From NCBI GenBank assembly GCA_905221615.1, contig CAJNDT010006135.1:294001-358000 (forward strand): a stretch of DNA of 64,000 nt. The letters run 5' to 3'. A model generated the notes under the pieces. It made no database searches. It had not been told where the DNA came from and worked only from the letters and a program-made list of their open reading frames with translations. Both the position numbers and the translations under genes were made by a program. This stretch comes from Symbiodinium sp. CCMP2592 (lineage: Eukaryota; Sar; Dinophyceae; Suessiales; Symbiodiniaceae). Below are positions 41,898 to 52,393 of the stretch, piece after piece (the first letter of the stretch is position 1; each line of letters starts with the position of its first letter).

Positions 41898-42232
41898 CTA
41901 GGGTTCAGGGGTTTAGGGTTTTCGGGTTTAGGGTTTAGGGGTTTAGAGTTCATAGGGACCTAGGGTTCAGGGGTTTAGGGTTTCCGGGTTTAGGGTTTAT
42001 GGGGTTCAGGGTTCATAGGGACCAGCTAAGGTTCAGGGGTTTAGGGTTTACGGGTTTAGGGTTGTAGGGTTTAGGGTTCAGGAGTTTAGGGTTTAGGGTT
42101 CATAGGGACCTAGGGTTTAGGGGTTTAGGGTTTAGGTTTTAGGATCTAAGGGTTTAGGGTTCAGGGGTTCAGGGTTTAGGGTTCATAGGGACCTAGGGTT
42201 TAGGGGTTTAGGGTTTAGGGTTCATTGGGACC
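41889..42232. repeat. Telomere-like tandem array at the exon edge
   Basis: CATAGGGACCTAGGGTTCAG recurs at 41889, 41951, 42013, 42101, 42184 and (varied) 42223, separated by TTTAGGG-type units. The first copy overlaps the 5' edge and acceptor of the transposase exon. Confidence 0.85.
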
Positions 42233-42269
42233 CTTTCCTCAAATTGACCAGACTACAATGAACCCCGAA

Positions 42270-42365
42270 AAGCAGAAAGTTGGAACATGGATTTAGGATG
42301 GTTAGTGCTAGGACTCCCTCTTATTTACCTTAAGGGAATGAGGATTCTAATGTTCCAATTTTATG
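42270..42365. mobile_element. MITE family Q copy
   Basis: GCAGAAAGTTGGAACATGGA and AATGTTCCAATTTTATGGC pair loosely. Confidence 0.5.
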
Positions 42366-42598
42366 GCTACTAGTATAAGTCCTTCTTATGGGCATTAAGC
42401 CCCCCTACCCCCCCTTCCCCTACCCCGTCAGGGTCCCTATGAACAGTAACTCAAAGGGTTGAATAAGTCGGGACGTATTTGGGGTTATAAGCATTATTCT
42501 GACTACAACATTGTGCATGACCTTGTTGGCTAAGTCCCATGAACCTTTAGTTTTCTGTAGATAGCTTTACTTCGCATGAGGGCCAGGGTATATAGTAG

Positions 42599-42690
42599 AG
42601 TTTCCGAAAATTCGGGATACCTTATTTTGGGGTCCTTATATTGATAAGGTTCCTATTATGTAGTGTACCATATTAGGGTCCTCTGTTCTC
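42599..42690. mobile_element. MITE family F copy
   Basis: GAGTTTCCGAAAATTCGGGA through GTACCATATTAGGGTCCTC; the right end is damaged. Confidence 0.55.
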
Positions 42691-42725
42691 GAAGACTCCT
42701 ACATGGACCCCTCTTGGTTAATTAT

Positions 42726-42849
42726 GCTTGGGGGGGCAGGGGACTTAGTAAGTAAGGTTATAAGTAGGGTTATAATTAGGATAACCCCACTTAGGGGACT
42801 TATAACCCCAATTATAACCTCCTTACTAAGTCCCATGATCCTCTAAGTA
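42726..42849. mobile_element. MITE family B copy heading a tandem array
   Basis: GGGGGGGCAGGGGACTTAGT and AGTCCCATGATCCTCTAAGT, from two different subfamily arms. The right end is repeated in the following array. Confidence 0.75.
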
Positions 42850-43260
42850 GACCCTAAACCCTAAACCCCATAGATCCCTTTAAGGAACCCTATAGATCCC
42901 TTTAAGGAGCCCTTTAAGAGCCCTTACTAAGTCCCATGATCCTCTAAGTAGACCCTAAACCCTAAACCCCATAGATCCCTGTAAGTGTAAGGAACCCTAT
43001 AGATCCCTTTAAGGAGCCCTTTAAGAGCCCTTACTAAGTCCCATGATCCTCTAAGTAGACCCTAAACCCTCAACCCCATAGATCCCTTTAAGGAACCCTA
43101 TAGATCCCTTTAAGGAGCCCTTTAAGAGCTCTTACTAAGCCCCATGATCCTCTAAGTAGACCCTAAACCCTAAACCCCATAGATCCCTTTAAGGAACCCT
43201 ATGGATCCCTTTACGGAACCCTGTAAGGAACCCTTACTAAGTCCCATGATCCTCTAAGTA
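42850..43260. repeat. Tandem array of a B-end plus filler unit, 4 copies
   Basis: Units 42850-42950, 42951-43057, 43058-43159 and 43160-43260. Each has CCCTAAACC, then CCATAGATCCCTTTAAGG filler, then the family B right arm (TTACTAAGTCCCATGATCCT). The copies are nearly identical. Confidence 0.92.
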
Positions 43261-44497
43261 TGGGGGGTGATCCTCTAAGTACCCTAAACTCCCCTTCTTA
43301 TAGAACCCTTTTAGATCCCTTAAAGGAGCCCTTTAAGGAACCCTACATGGGGGGTAAATGCACGCCAGGCCACGGGTGGATCGATCCGCTAACATGGGCA
43401 CGGCTAAGCAAGCCTGGCGCCGCTAGACCATAATGTCGGCGCCTTATAATTATAGAATATAGTGTTGGGGGATTCCTTATTATAATCATGGTATAGTATA
43501 CCTAGACTCCATCTACCCTCTATTCGACCCTAAATGCCCCTGATTTGGGACCATATACCCCTATTTGAGGGTACAAGGAGGGTCCTGGTAATGTAGGTGC
43601 CTTATAATCAGAATAGGGTTTGGGGGATTCCTTATTATAACCATGGTAGAATATACCCACAAACCCTATCACAACCATGGTAGAATATACCCACAAACCC
43701 TATTCTAACAAATAAGGCCCCTATACCACTTGACTTATTTGGCAAGCTCTGTAATGGCTCCAGGGCTTTGCAAGACTCTGCAAGGGCTCCTTAAAGCACT
43801 CAAAGAGTTCATGAGGGTCTAAATATGTCTAAAAACGTCTCAGAACAGCTTTGCCGGGCCTTGAAACCGGTTTCGTAATGCAAGCGGCTGTATAAATAGT
43901 AATTGCTTCATGTTCGAGGAATGGGTTAGAATAGTGAAAAGAAACATGTGTTCAACAACTTGCCCAATCCCTCCCCACTAGTCAAACCTGACTCTTGCTA
44001 GCTTGACGGGCCTTGTTGATGAGGGGGGTTAAGTGTTTAGGACTGAAGATGTTGATAGCTGGGTGCGCCGTGCGGGAGGTCTAAGTAGAAACTAGCGAAA
44101 TCCGACCGACACATGGAACTCGAAACCCACACAAACCCGACCCTACTCCCCAAACCTTGACCCCTAAACCCTCCTCAACAAATAAACCCTACACCCCTTA
44201 ACGCAAAGGATTGAGAGAAACCTTAAATCAATCTTAGTCTATGACGGCGCGCATTCTCGGATTCTCTCACGAGCAATCCATAACTTGCAGAAACTGTCGT
44301 CTTGCCCTTAGAAATAAAAGCAAAACACACAGAACAAACAAAAACACAAACAAGAAGCAAACGAACGGAACCGAACAGCGCCATAACTCCAGATGCTGGC
44401 GTCAGGAGACCCCAGCATATCACGTGCAACCTAAACCGCTAATTAAGCGCACAAACCACCAAAAACTGAAAACCCAAACCCGAGAACTAAAACGCAC
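43261..44497. other. Region without a firm gene
   Basis: 43440-43700 has two direct copies of a block containing GGGGGATTCCTTATTATAA and CATGGTA, and an adjacent inverted CCCACAAACCCTAT pair. The 123-codon plus frame at 44241 overlaps a better minus-strand exon and was not called. Confidence 0.4.
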
Positions 44498-44601
44498 GGG
44501 ACTCCCCTCAGCCCAGGAGCCTTCTTTGGCAAGTCCCTCCACCATGAGGTGCCGCATCGTGTTCCCGCCAGTCTTTGCATCCCAGAGGAACCTCGGCAGG
44601 G
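44498..44601 (-). CDS. Candidate exon, unknown protein
   Basis: From an acceptor (GCTAAAATTCAG) two bases and 34 codons run to a possible donor (GTGCGT): LPRFLWDAKTGGNTMRHLMV then EGLAKEGSWAEG. Unrecognised. Confidence 0.45.
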
Positions 44602-44621
44602 CTGAATTTTAGCAATTATTT

Positions 44622-44752
44622 AGGCCTCTATAGCAGGAACCTGGTTAAGAAACCCTGCTCCTGCAACCCGCAAAATGTTAGCGTGCCTTGACAGAGCCCC
44701 AATAGGGACCCAATGTTTCTTAATCAGGCTTCTATGTTACACAAATCCGTGG
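44622..44752. mobile_element. MITE family L copy
   Basis: AGGCCTCTATAGCAGGAACC to GTTTCTTAATCAGGCTTCTA, with GGTTAAGAAACCCTGCTCCT near the left end. Confidence 0.5.
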
Positions 44753-45006
44753 TGCCTCGGCGAGGGATGTACGATATGATCTACACTCTGCTTTTTGCAA
44801 AAAGGTGTCCCGGGTCTTGAGAGTGCGTCGTTGATTTGATCTTGGACTTTGAGGCTTGGGTTTGACGGTGTAGGCTCTGCGGTTGCATTGCTTGGGGTTC
44901 CCATAAGGGTTTCGGGGGCTTTTAGGAGCCTGGGTTTCAGGATTATGGGCTTACGAGTTCCTGCTACGTACGAAGCTGCTGTATTTGGGCACTTGTACCC
45001 TCATGC

Positions 45007-45231
45007 TGAATTCAAGCTCATGTGTATCCTAATTTCGCTCAGCCCAAGAAGCTAATAAAAACAGGGCTTCGGGGTAATTACATCGTATATACCGCCGGAA
45101 CAGTTCTGGTCGTTATTTTGGGCTCCACATCGTGTCTCTGTTTTGCAGATTCTGACCTGCTTCCTTTGATCTTCGAAACTACATATATTCTCCCTACCCC
45201 TTTCCTTAAACCAGATAACCTGCTTTGTTAA
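45007..45231 (+). CDS. Two-exon segment, unrecognised protein
   Basis: Exon 1 (about 45007-45073) encodes HVYPNFAQPKKLIKTGLR up to a GTAATT donor. Exon 2 (45149-45231) follows a strong acceptor (GTGTCTCTGTTTTGCAG) and encodes SDLLPLIFETTYILPTPFLK before TAA at 45229. Phase 1 closes across the 75-bp intron. The start of exon 1 is uncertain. Confidence 0.45.
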
Positions 45232-45308
45232 GCATCAAGCAGGAAACCGTAGCAAGGAGCCCTAGAAAGGTAGGTTGTTTGGGGGACCAGGTAGGGCTTT
45301 GTGGGCTT

Positions 45309-45432
45309 TACTTAGAGGATCATGGGACTTAGTAAGCAGGTTAGAGTTGGGGTTATAAGTCCCCTAAGTGGGGTCATACTAATTATAACCTACTTATATC
45401 CCTACTTACTAAGTCCCATGAGCCTTCAAGTA
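45309..45432. mobile_element. MITE family B copy
   Basis: ACTTAGAGGATCATGGGACT and AGTCCCATGAGCCTTCAAGT. Confidence 0.8.
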
Positions 45433-45487
45433 GGGCTTGGGGGCTTTAGGAGTCATCTGGGGGAGCCCAGGGTTCAGAAGCCCCTCC

Positions 45488-45570
45488 CTCCAAAATAGCC
45501 CAAAAGCATTATATAGTATGGTCTTTGGGCCCAAAGCGTCTTGTGTGAGTCCTTAGATCCCTAGGGCCTT
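45488..45570. mobile_element. MITE family K copy
   Basis: CCAAAATAGCCCAAAAGC through GTGAGTCCTTAGATCCCTAG; an uninterrupted reference for the 5204 copy. Confidence 0.6.
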
Positions 45571-45638
45571 TTTCCCGGAAGAAAGACTTGAGAAGGGATC
45601 TTCAAATGAAGGCTTTAGGGTTCAGGGCTTTTAAGAAA

Positions 45639-45730
45639 CCCTCAGGGTCCAAGTAGTCCTTATTCATGGTGTTTGATACCTATAATAAAGGCCCTAAAGT
45701 CCTATATTAGGGAATACTTGGACTCTCTGG
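45639..45730. mobile_element. MITE family I copy
   Basis: CCCTCAGGGTCCAAGTAGTC and AGGGAATACTTGGACTCTCT pair; the core GGCCCTAAAGTCCTATA is shared with 58681. Confidence 0.65.
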
Positions 45731-45756
45731 CAAAGGATTTTTTTGTTATGACTCAG

Positions 45757-45855
45757 AGGTCCTGGTTAACTCACAGCCTGGATACACGAAGGGCTCAGGG
45801 GAGGATGGGTGCAGCCTCGGACTTGGCAGAAGGCACTCAAACACGAAAGCGGGCG
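45757..45855 (+). CDS. Candidate exon, unknown protein
   Basis: A T-rich acceptor (GATTTTTTTGTTATGACTCAG-type, ending at 45756) and a good donor (GCG, GTAAGA) bound exactly 33 codons, phase 0 to 0. The product includes THSLDTRRAQGRMGAASDLA and ends QTRKRA. Probably in the same transcript as the plus-strand exons nearby. Confidence 0.5.
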
Positions 45856-46139
45856 GTAAGAAACGAAAATCCCTCAGAGGCTCATCACGCCTCGGAAAGG
45901 GGCGAGATCTACACGCAAACAAATAACATGGGGGTTTAAGGTTTGGCTCCAGAGTTGGGGGGTTTAAGGCTCAGCGGGAACAGTCTGCTCGAGCTTTCGT
46001 TCTGCCACAACTTCCGTGTCACACATTGCTTGCCCGACATTTAAGAACACCAATGCTCTGTAATAAATTTGGTCAGTCGGGTCCCGAAAAACCAGGCTGA
46101 ACTCGGCTTCGGATATAAGGTATAAGCTGGTGTAAGCAG

Positions 46140-46188
46140 AGATGGTACAAGCGGGGTCCAGACAGCTGTGTAGGAAACTGCGCCGAAG
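46140..46188 (+). CDS. Candidate 49-bp micro-exon, basic
   Basis: Acceptor (GGTGTAAGCAG) and strong donor (AAG, GTAAGC) bound AG plus MVQAGSRQLCRKLRR. The phase does not match 45757-45855 directly, so an exon between them is missing or they are unrelated. Confidence 0.35.
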
Positions 46189-46522
46189 GTAAGCAAAATA
46201 CTAACTTTTGGAAGTCACAAGCCAAAGAGGAACACACAAACAAAGGTACCCAAGAGTCTTAAGAAGTAGAGTGCAGTGCGCGTACCCCGGCTAGTCCCTT
46301 GCTGACTTACTGCGCCGTCGAGCCCACAACCCGCTGCACCTACAATCTCAACTACTAAGATGCTCCATGCAGGTCAGGGAGCCCTTGTTCAATTAAAGGT
46401 GGGCTAAATGGGTCCAGGTCATACATGTACTGCAGCGGCCTTGAAAATTGGAACCGGGTGTTGGTTCACACTCTCACGAAAAATACAGTGGGAACTCAAT
46501 TGGCAACATGTTCCAAGTCCTC
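46189..46522. other. No gene recognised
   Basis: Unique sequence with no clear repeats. Confidence 0.35.
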
Positions 46523-46622
46523 CGGTCGATGATATAAATCCTGCATTACCCAGAATAAGGAATATACCATAATTCCCACATATTCCCTATTATGGATAAT
46601 GCAGGATTTATATCATCAACCG
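46523..46622. mobile_element. MITE family A copy
   Basis: CGGTCGATGATATAAATCCT and AGGATTTATATCATCAACCG, flanked by TC and TC. Confidence 0.8.
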
Positions 46623-46682
46623 TCCCGATCCCTTGCTTGCACTTTCTTGCGAAGACAACCTGCGGTAGCTCTGTGAATGTCT

Positions 46683-46797
46683 GCTTAAAGGCGCATGGGC
46701 CTCAGTAAGTAAGGTTATAAGCAAGGTTATAGTTTGGATAACCCTACTTCAGGCCCATATAACCCAGTCATAACCCTATTTACCAGGCCCTTGAACC
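46683..46797. mobile_element. MITE family B, degenerate copy
   Basis: CTTAAAGGCGCATGGGCCTC and TATTTACCAGGCCCTTGA; AGTAAGTAAGG retained on the left. Confidence 0.55.
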
Positions 46798-47133
46798 CGA
46801 AACCCTAAACCCAAAGAGCCTAAAGCCTACTCACTAAGTCCTAAACCCGAAATCCTAACCCTACTCACTGAGTCCTAAGAAATCCTAACCCCACTTACTA
46901 AGTCCAAAACCCGAAATCCTAACCCCTACTTACCAAGTCCTAACCCAAAACGCCTAAACCGTACTTACTAAGTCCTAAACCCAAAAAGCCTAAACCGTAC
47001 TTGCTAAGTCCTAAACCCAAAAAGCCTAAACCGTACTTACTAAGTCCTAAGCCCAAAAAGCCCAAACCCTACTTACTAAGTCCTAAACCCAAAGGCCTAA
47101 CCCCACTTTCTAAGTCCCTTGAGCCCTTAAGTG
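46798..47133. repeat. Tandem array of MITE-B end motif and CCTAAACCC
   Basis: About nine units of roughly 35-40 bp, each with TACTTACTAAGTCC plus TAAACCCAAAAAGCCTAAAC. The array fuses the B right-arm core to telomere-like sequence. Confidence 0.85.
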
Positions 47134-47138
47134 CCCAA

Positions 47139-47228
47139 ACCTTCCAAAAACCCTTGATTAAGGAAGATACCTTATACATGTATAGATTTAAGGTATCTTC
47201 CTAAATTAAGGGATTCTGGAAGGTCTGA
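47139..47228. mobile_element. MITE family P copy
   Basis: CTTCCAAAAACCCTTGATTA and AATTAAGGGATTCTGGAAGG pair; AAGATACCTTATA and TTTAAGGTATCTTCC pair inside. Confidence 0.7.
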
Positions 47229-47530
47229 AACCCTGAACCCTATAGATCCCTTATGAATCCCTTGAAGGAATCCGTAAGGACCCCTTTAAAGGAACTCTAG
47301 GTATTCCTTAATTAGGGATTTTGGAAGGTCTGGCACCCTAAACCCTATAGATCCCTTAAAGGAACACGTAAGGAGCACTTTAAAGGAACCTCTAAGGAGC
47401 CCTTTAAAGGAACTTCTAAGGAGCCCTTTAAAGGAACCTCTAAGGAGCCTTTTAAAGGAACCTCTAAGGATCCCTTTAAAGGAACCATTAGGGAGCCCTT
47501 TAAAGGAACCCTAGGGATTTTGGAAGCTCT
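47229..47530. repeat. CCTTTAAAGGAACC filler array
   Basis: At least eight units of AAGGAGCCCTTTAAAGGAAC, loosely tandem at 24 bp. Confidence 0.8.
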
Positions 47531-47589
47531 GGGTCTGAGCTGCTGCGGAGGGCGCAGCGCTGCTGGCCCCTCGAAGCAAGACTCATCCT

Positions 47590-48060
47590 GCGGCTTCGGT
47601 TTTTAAGGGGATTAAAGGGTTTAAAGGGTATCTAGGGCTTATGGGGCTTATAGGGCTTAAAGGGTTTCTGGGGCTTGTGGGGCTTATAAGGTTTCTAGGG
47701 CGTATGGGGCTTATAGGGTTTATAGGGTTTCTAGGACTTATAGGGCTGATACAGCGGCTTCCGCTTTTGAGGGGTTGGAAGGGATAGAAAGGGTTTCCGG
47801 GGATTTTAGGGTATATAGGGTTTATATAGGTTTTCTAAGGTTTTAAAGGGTTTCAAGGGTTTAAGAGTTTTTCTCAAGTTTCTAGGGTTTCTAGGGCTTA
47901 AAAGGTTTATAAGGCCTTTTGGGCTTATAGGGTTTACAGGGCTTATGGGGCTTATTAGGTTTCTAGGGCTTTTTGGGCTTATAGGGTTTATAGGGCTTTT
48001 TGGGCATACAGGGTTCATAGGGCTTGTAGCGTTTATGGAGCTTATGGGAGTCGGGACTTC
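47590..48060. repeat. GGGCTTATAGGGTTTCTA low-complexity array
   Basis: Alternating GGGCTTATAGG, GGGTTTCTAGG and GGGGCTTATGG words with no fixed long period. A minus-strand frame reads as Pro-Ile-Ser-Pro-Lys repeats, which I take to be a by-product. Confidence 0.8.
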
Positions 48061-48443
48061 GGGGTATTCTATTAGGGTAACGGGTTTCGGAATTAGGGCT
48101 TGAAGCTCAAGGTTCAGGGATTGGGGATTAATCATAGGGTTCGGGGCTTAAAATTTTAGAGTGTGTGGTTTGGGCATACAAGTTCGAGATGTTAAGGCCT
48201 GTTAGGGTCTATAAAGGCTCTAGATTCAGGTTTTCCGGTTTATCTGCTGGGATGCTGCAAGTGAGGACTATGCGCAGTTATAGGGCGGAGGGCAGCGTAA
48301 AAGTTAAAATTTAAGCTAAAACCCCACACAGTGATGTGGTGAAAAAAAAAACTCTCCCACAGGCACTGCTCCGAGCACCCTCGCATCAGGTTGTAGTCCA
48401 AAGCTCTGGCGAACTCTTGCATTCATGATGTTGGTACTTAACT

Positions 48444-49401
48444 ATAGTATGTACGTCGTCTCTCCGAGTGGCGTAGCTTGGAAGAGCTCGTCATCCTCCT
48501 CCATCGGCATTGCTGGCTTGCCTGCCTCGGCCAAGGTACAAAGAGCATCCAGGGCCTTAAGCAGCGCATCCAGGTCATCCTGCCAAGACGTGAGCTGGAA
48601 GATGCAGGGGCATCCCGTGCTGCAAAGCTCATCCACAAAAGCAGGGTCTTCCTGTACTCCTGCCCCTGCACTGACCGCTCGCTTGGGGACGGCCCGTCCT
48701 GTTCGCGCATACCCCGCAGCAGCCAAGCCACAGGAAAGCGTACCAGCATCGCTGAATCGGAAAGAAGCAAGTCCAAATTAATTCCTTTTTGGGATTACCT
48801 TCTAGGATTCTAAATATGAACCCCGGAGGATGCTTCTGTGGAGCCTGTGTGTAGTGTTGTAGAATTTCTATGTGCCAGAAGAGTCCGAATAGGCTTGTCA
48901 TGTTCTTTATACTTTAGATGTGCTATGGAGGCCTGCGGAGGTCCCCATATACTCATGCGGAAATAACAGCACCTGCACTTAGCTTTCGTCCATCATCTCA
49001 AAAACCTGCAAAAACCCGTGGAGACATGTACGCAAGTCATTATGGAGGTTCCTCATATCTGGAAGAATCCCTGTCTCCTGATGTAGGTACTTCGGACCCT
49101 TTGGGTATAAAAGCTGTATGAGGGAAGGGGTCTAGGGTTTAAGGGGTTGAAGGTATATGGGTTTTAGTAGGGCTCGAGGGGTTTAGGTTTTAAGGTTTAA
49201 GCACCCAAAGGCGACTTAAGTGACGTGTTACATAAGGCTCCAGGTTCGTGATGAGGGTTCCCGGCTTAGGAGGTGCGGGCTTTAGGCTTGAAGCGGGGTT
49301 CCGAAGGCTGAACAAGGCAAGGGCACAGGAGGCCTCGAAACCTTCTGAACCCGAAGCTTGCAGCATCGATAGCATCAGGCCTCCAGTATGGTCAAGGACA
49401 C
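48444..49401 (-). CDS. Multi-exon gene candidate, unrecognised
   Basis: Several strongly protein-like minus-strand segments. About 49401-49297 (HTGGLMLSMLQASGSEGFEA) after CTTGGCAG. About 49085-49010 (LPDMRNLHNDLRTCLHGFLQ). About 48900-48803 (HIEILQHYTQAPQKHPPGF), with donor GTAATCC. 48751-48444, 102 codons after a pyrimidine-rich acceptor ending GATTCAG: QEDPAFVDELCSTGCPCIFQ, WQDDLDALLKALDALCTLAE, acidic PMEEDDELF, then TAG. The phase between the last two does not close, so boundaries are provisional. Mainly helical; no family recognised. Confidence 0.5.
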
Positions 49402-49410
49402 CTGCCAAGT

Positions 49411-49510
49411 GCAAGGTTACAGGCAAGGTTATAGCTGACATAACCCTACTTGGGGAACTTGTATATACAATTATAACCCCACTTACTAAGTCTCTTGAGC
49501 CTTTCAGTAC
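49411..49510. mobile_element. MITE family B, left end lost
   Basis: AAGGTTACAGGCAAGGTTAT through TTACTAAGTCTCTTGAGCCT. It abuts the exon start at 49401. Confidence 0.5.
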
Positions 49511-49935
49511 TGTGGAGCTGTGAGATTTAGCATCCTTCAGCGCTCAAGTTTGAGGATGACTGCCTGCTCTTGGGTTCAGGGCTGAGGGTTTAGGGTTGGC
49601 GCTGTACCCTAAGGCTCCGAAAAGGGTCATGGGCTTTGTGGGGGAGGGTTTGGGCTTTAGGGGCTACGGTTTGGGATCTCACTACGAGGGTCCAGGAGCA
49701 TTGGGGTAGAGTCTCTTCTGAAAGGTACGCTAGCACGAAGCAAGGACGGGGGAGAAGCGTGGTGGGCGAAGATATCCAACGCGACACAGCGATGTATGCC
49801 CAGACTAGACAGTACAAAAGGTTAAAGGTTACCTGCTCTATTACTAGGACCTAAACCCTAAACCCTAAACCCTATCCTCCCCGGGGGTCTGGGTGGACAT
49901 GACCGGAGGATGGCGTAGAGCCCTCGAGGGGATGA
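49511..49935. other. No firm gene
   Basis: Holds a right-half family M fragment (AAAGGTTAAAGGTTACCTGC at 49817) and short telomere-like runs. Confidence 0.35.
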
Positions 49936-50075
49936 AGAGCAAGGCAGAGGGTTTAGGGTTCAGAGTTTAGGGCTTAGGGAATTTAGGGTTTAGGGGCTTA
50001 GGGTTCAGGGTTTAGGGCTCGAATCTCTATGAAGGTCTTGACGGTTTAGGGTTTAGGGGTTTAGGGTTTAGGAGT
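49936..50075. repeat. Telomere-like tract (TTTAGGG)
   Basis: About 12 TTTAGGG, TTCAGGG and CTTAGGG units. Confidence 0.75.
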
Positions 50076-50237
50076 TTAGTTGGCCTAATCTTGTTTCCCT
50101 AGGGCTTAGGGTTTAAGGTTCTATAAACGTCTTGTGATTGGCGATTGAAAGATAGCAACATGACAGGTGAGCGGGGCAGGTACTGAATAGGTGAGCGTGT
50201 AGGAATGCCGGAACCTTGAGCCTTCGTTGCTGAGATT

Positions 50238-50428
50238 CCCTAAGAGTCCATGTACTCACATATAGACTAAATCCCGGACCAATCCCGCACCAATACCGGA
50301 CCAATATTGGACAGAACAGAACCCCCCGAATATACAACCCGATCACGAATATAACATATAGTATATACATTGGCCTTAAAGTAGGGAGTACCAAAGTCTA
50401 TGCTATATGGGTACATGGACCCTTAGGG
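50238..50428. mobile_element. MITE family D copy with internal insertion
   Basis: Left end CCCTAAGAGTCCATGTACTC, right end ATATGGGTACATGGACCC plus TTAGGG. About 85 extra bp at 50267-50354 carry three ACCAATA/ACCAATC repeats not seen in other D copies. Confidence 0.65.
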
Positions 50429-50773
50429 TTTGGTTGGCATCCATGGGCCTTTCAAATTTCCGAGCGGTGTTCTTCAGGTTTGTCTGCCTTTCTTTTCTGG
50501 GACCATCTTACAGGGTCCGGGGGTTGGGCTTCGTCCTGTATGGGCCTCGTGCTTGGGCATTGTTCGGGTCTTGGAATTTTGGGTCTTGGGTTTAAGAGGA
50601 GTTGCAAAACGCAAACCAAAAAATACAACACTAAAAGCTGTGGTATCCAGTAAATACATACAGACTAGGGCCACCGTGTCGGCTCAGGGCTCGGGGCATG
50701 GGACCCGAGGATGAAGGCTAGGGTTTTTGGGGTTGAGGATTGATGGTGAGGTTCGGGGCTCTCAAATTCATAC

Positions 50774-51478
50774 CGGGCCCCTGCAGCCTGAGAGGCACAG
50801 CAGCGGTGCCAGGAAAAGAAAGGCGGAGAGTCGCACTCTGCCAGGAAGCCTCCAAACTTGGAATTGACAATTTGACTTAATCTGGGTTCTCAGGAGCTTA
50901 ATTACAGTTACCATAGCAGGGATCTCAGTAAAAAATGTGTCTTCCTTATACATGGCAGGGCTTGGGGACTTGGGATTTATGCTGCTGTTGCCTGTGTCAG
51001 GCATCCCGTCGCTTTGAAGCTGGGATTTTGGGGCATGGCATACAATATAAAATAGGGGCCTTTTCAATTAGAACAGAGTTTTGGGGACCGTTTTACTACA
51101 ACTATAAATAAGGAGCCCCTACCATAATATTGGTAATTGTTTCAGCCCCTATAACAATGCATGCGAGGCCCGAACTAATCCCGAACTCTAGCTCGACAGC
51201 CTCCGTCCACCCAACTCAACTCGCGCTCTAAAGCCCGAAACCCTGAACCCTAAACCAAAGCCGAAATCCTACAATCAAAGACCAAAAGTTGGAAACCTTA
51301 AGAGTAATGCACAGGGAATCCCAGCACTATCTGGCCCTAATCCGGATTCCAACTTTATGGGGTTTACATGGGTTTACCACGAGTTTACGGATCCTAGGAC
51401 CAGGCTGCGGAAGCTCAACTCGGTGCCCACGGTCAGTAGGGTACATCTTGAACAGCAAGTGTTCTGATTCACGGCTTT
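50774..51478 (-). CDS. Three-exon segment, unrecognised protein
   Basis: Exons 51478-51378, 51019-50912 and 50856-50774 join in phase 0. Exon 1 follows TTTATGATATTTCAG and encodes SEHLLFKMYPTDRGHRVELP, with donor GTAAAC. Exon 2 follows AAATCCCAG and encodes SINPKSPSPAMYKEDTFFTE, with donor GTAACT. Exon 3 follows AATTCCAAG and encodes FGGFLAECDSPPFFSWHRCC, with a possible GTATGA donor. Intron 1 contains family Q and S elements. Both ends are open and no domain is named. Confidence 0.6.
51278..51366. mobile_element. MITE family Q copy, intronic, inverse orientation
   Basis: CCAAAAGTTGGAAACCTTAA and CCGGATTCCAACTTTATGGG; reverse complement of the 16668 and 20176 type. Starts a few bases from the donor at 51377. 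Confidence 0.65.
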
Positions 51479-51667
51479 CTGAAATATCATAAAGCCCTGG
51501 TATCATAATACTTAATTAAACCAACTTGAACCTAAGCCACAAGGTTTGGGGTCTGCGGTTTAAGGGTTTAGAGCTGCCCAGGAAGCGACCTAGAGGGTCA
51601 GCCCCTACCACCTTTTGTTAAGGTATTTACCCTTCGAGACAACAGATCAAGAGACCTAAGAAGGGGA

Positions 51668-51804
51668 TACCTGGAGGGTCGCGGGACTTAGCAAGTAGGT
51701 AGTAAGTAGACTTAGAAGTACCCTACAAAGGGGCCCTAATTGGGGTTATGGTACTTATAAGTCCTTAAAATCACCAGTTACTAAATCCCATGATCCTTTA
51801 AGTA
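51668..51804. mobile_element. MITE family C copy
   Basis: ACCTGGAGGGTCGCGGGACT and AATCCCATGATCCTTTAAGT, with TAAAATCACCAGTTACTAA near the right end. Confidence 0.65.
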
Positions 51805-52078
51805 GGGTATGGGCCTCAAGGTCGGTAGTCCTCTCCAGTGGAGTCCTTCTTAGCGTCCTTTCCTAAGGGCGTCGTACTATGTTGCGGACCTCAGAAGGGA
51901 CCCTCATTTAGAGAACTACCTTTCTATTCAGACGCTTTTATAAGAACCCTTCTAGTACCCTTTAACGGAACTCTCAACCCTAAAAAAAGGGCCTAATTCA
52001 GAGAGCTGCACCTGTATACAGACCCTGATACTAACCCTAATACCAAGCAACCCTCAACCCTAAAAAGGGACCCTAATT

Positions 52079-52179
52079 GGGTTTCCGAAAATAGAGGACC
52101 CCAGTATAGTACCCTAAGTAGTAGGATCCTTATTATAAGGACACCAACATAAGGTACCCGTAAGTTTCGGAAACTCCCA
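52079..52179. mobile_element. MITE family F copy
   Basis: GGGTTTCCGAAAATAGAGGA and CGTAAGTTTCGGAAACTCCC. Confidence 0.75.
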
Positions 52180-52278
52180 CTTGAGAGAACTACCCAGGTA
52201 CTTACGAAGCAGGCATGGCCTGAAGCGCAGCATGGACCCCTTTACAGGAACCCCTGAACCCTAAACCCCTAAGGATCC

Positions 52279-52387
52279 CCAGAGACTCCAATATCCCTTA
52301 ACTGAGGTATATTCCTTAAATCCTACTAGGGATCCTACTATAATTTACGGGAAGATTCCTTGAGTAAGGGATATTGGAGTCTCTAGG
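52279..52387. mobile_element. MITE family P copy
   Basis: CCAGAGACTCCAATATCCCT and AGGGATATTGGAGTCTCTAG pair perfectly over 19 bp. It lies 7 bp from the family C copy at 52394. Confidence 0.8.
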
Positions 52388-52393
52388 TCTCCC

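Noticed and set aside
44241..44612. 123-codon plus-strand gene
   Set aside because: Composition is Lys/Thr/Asn-rich and unstructured, and a better exon lies on the opposite strand at 44498-44601.
47806..48135. Pro-Ile-Ser-Pro-Lys repeat protein
   Set aside because: The underlying DNA is a low-complexity array with no splice or start context.
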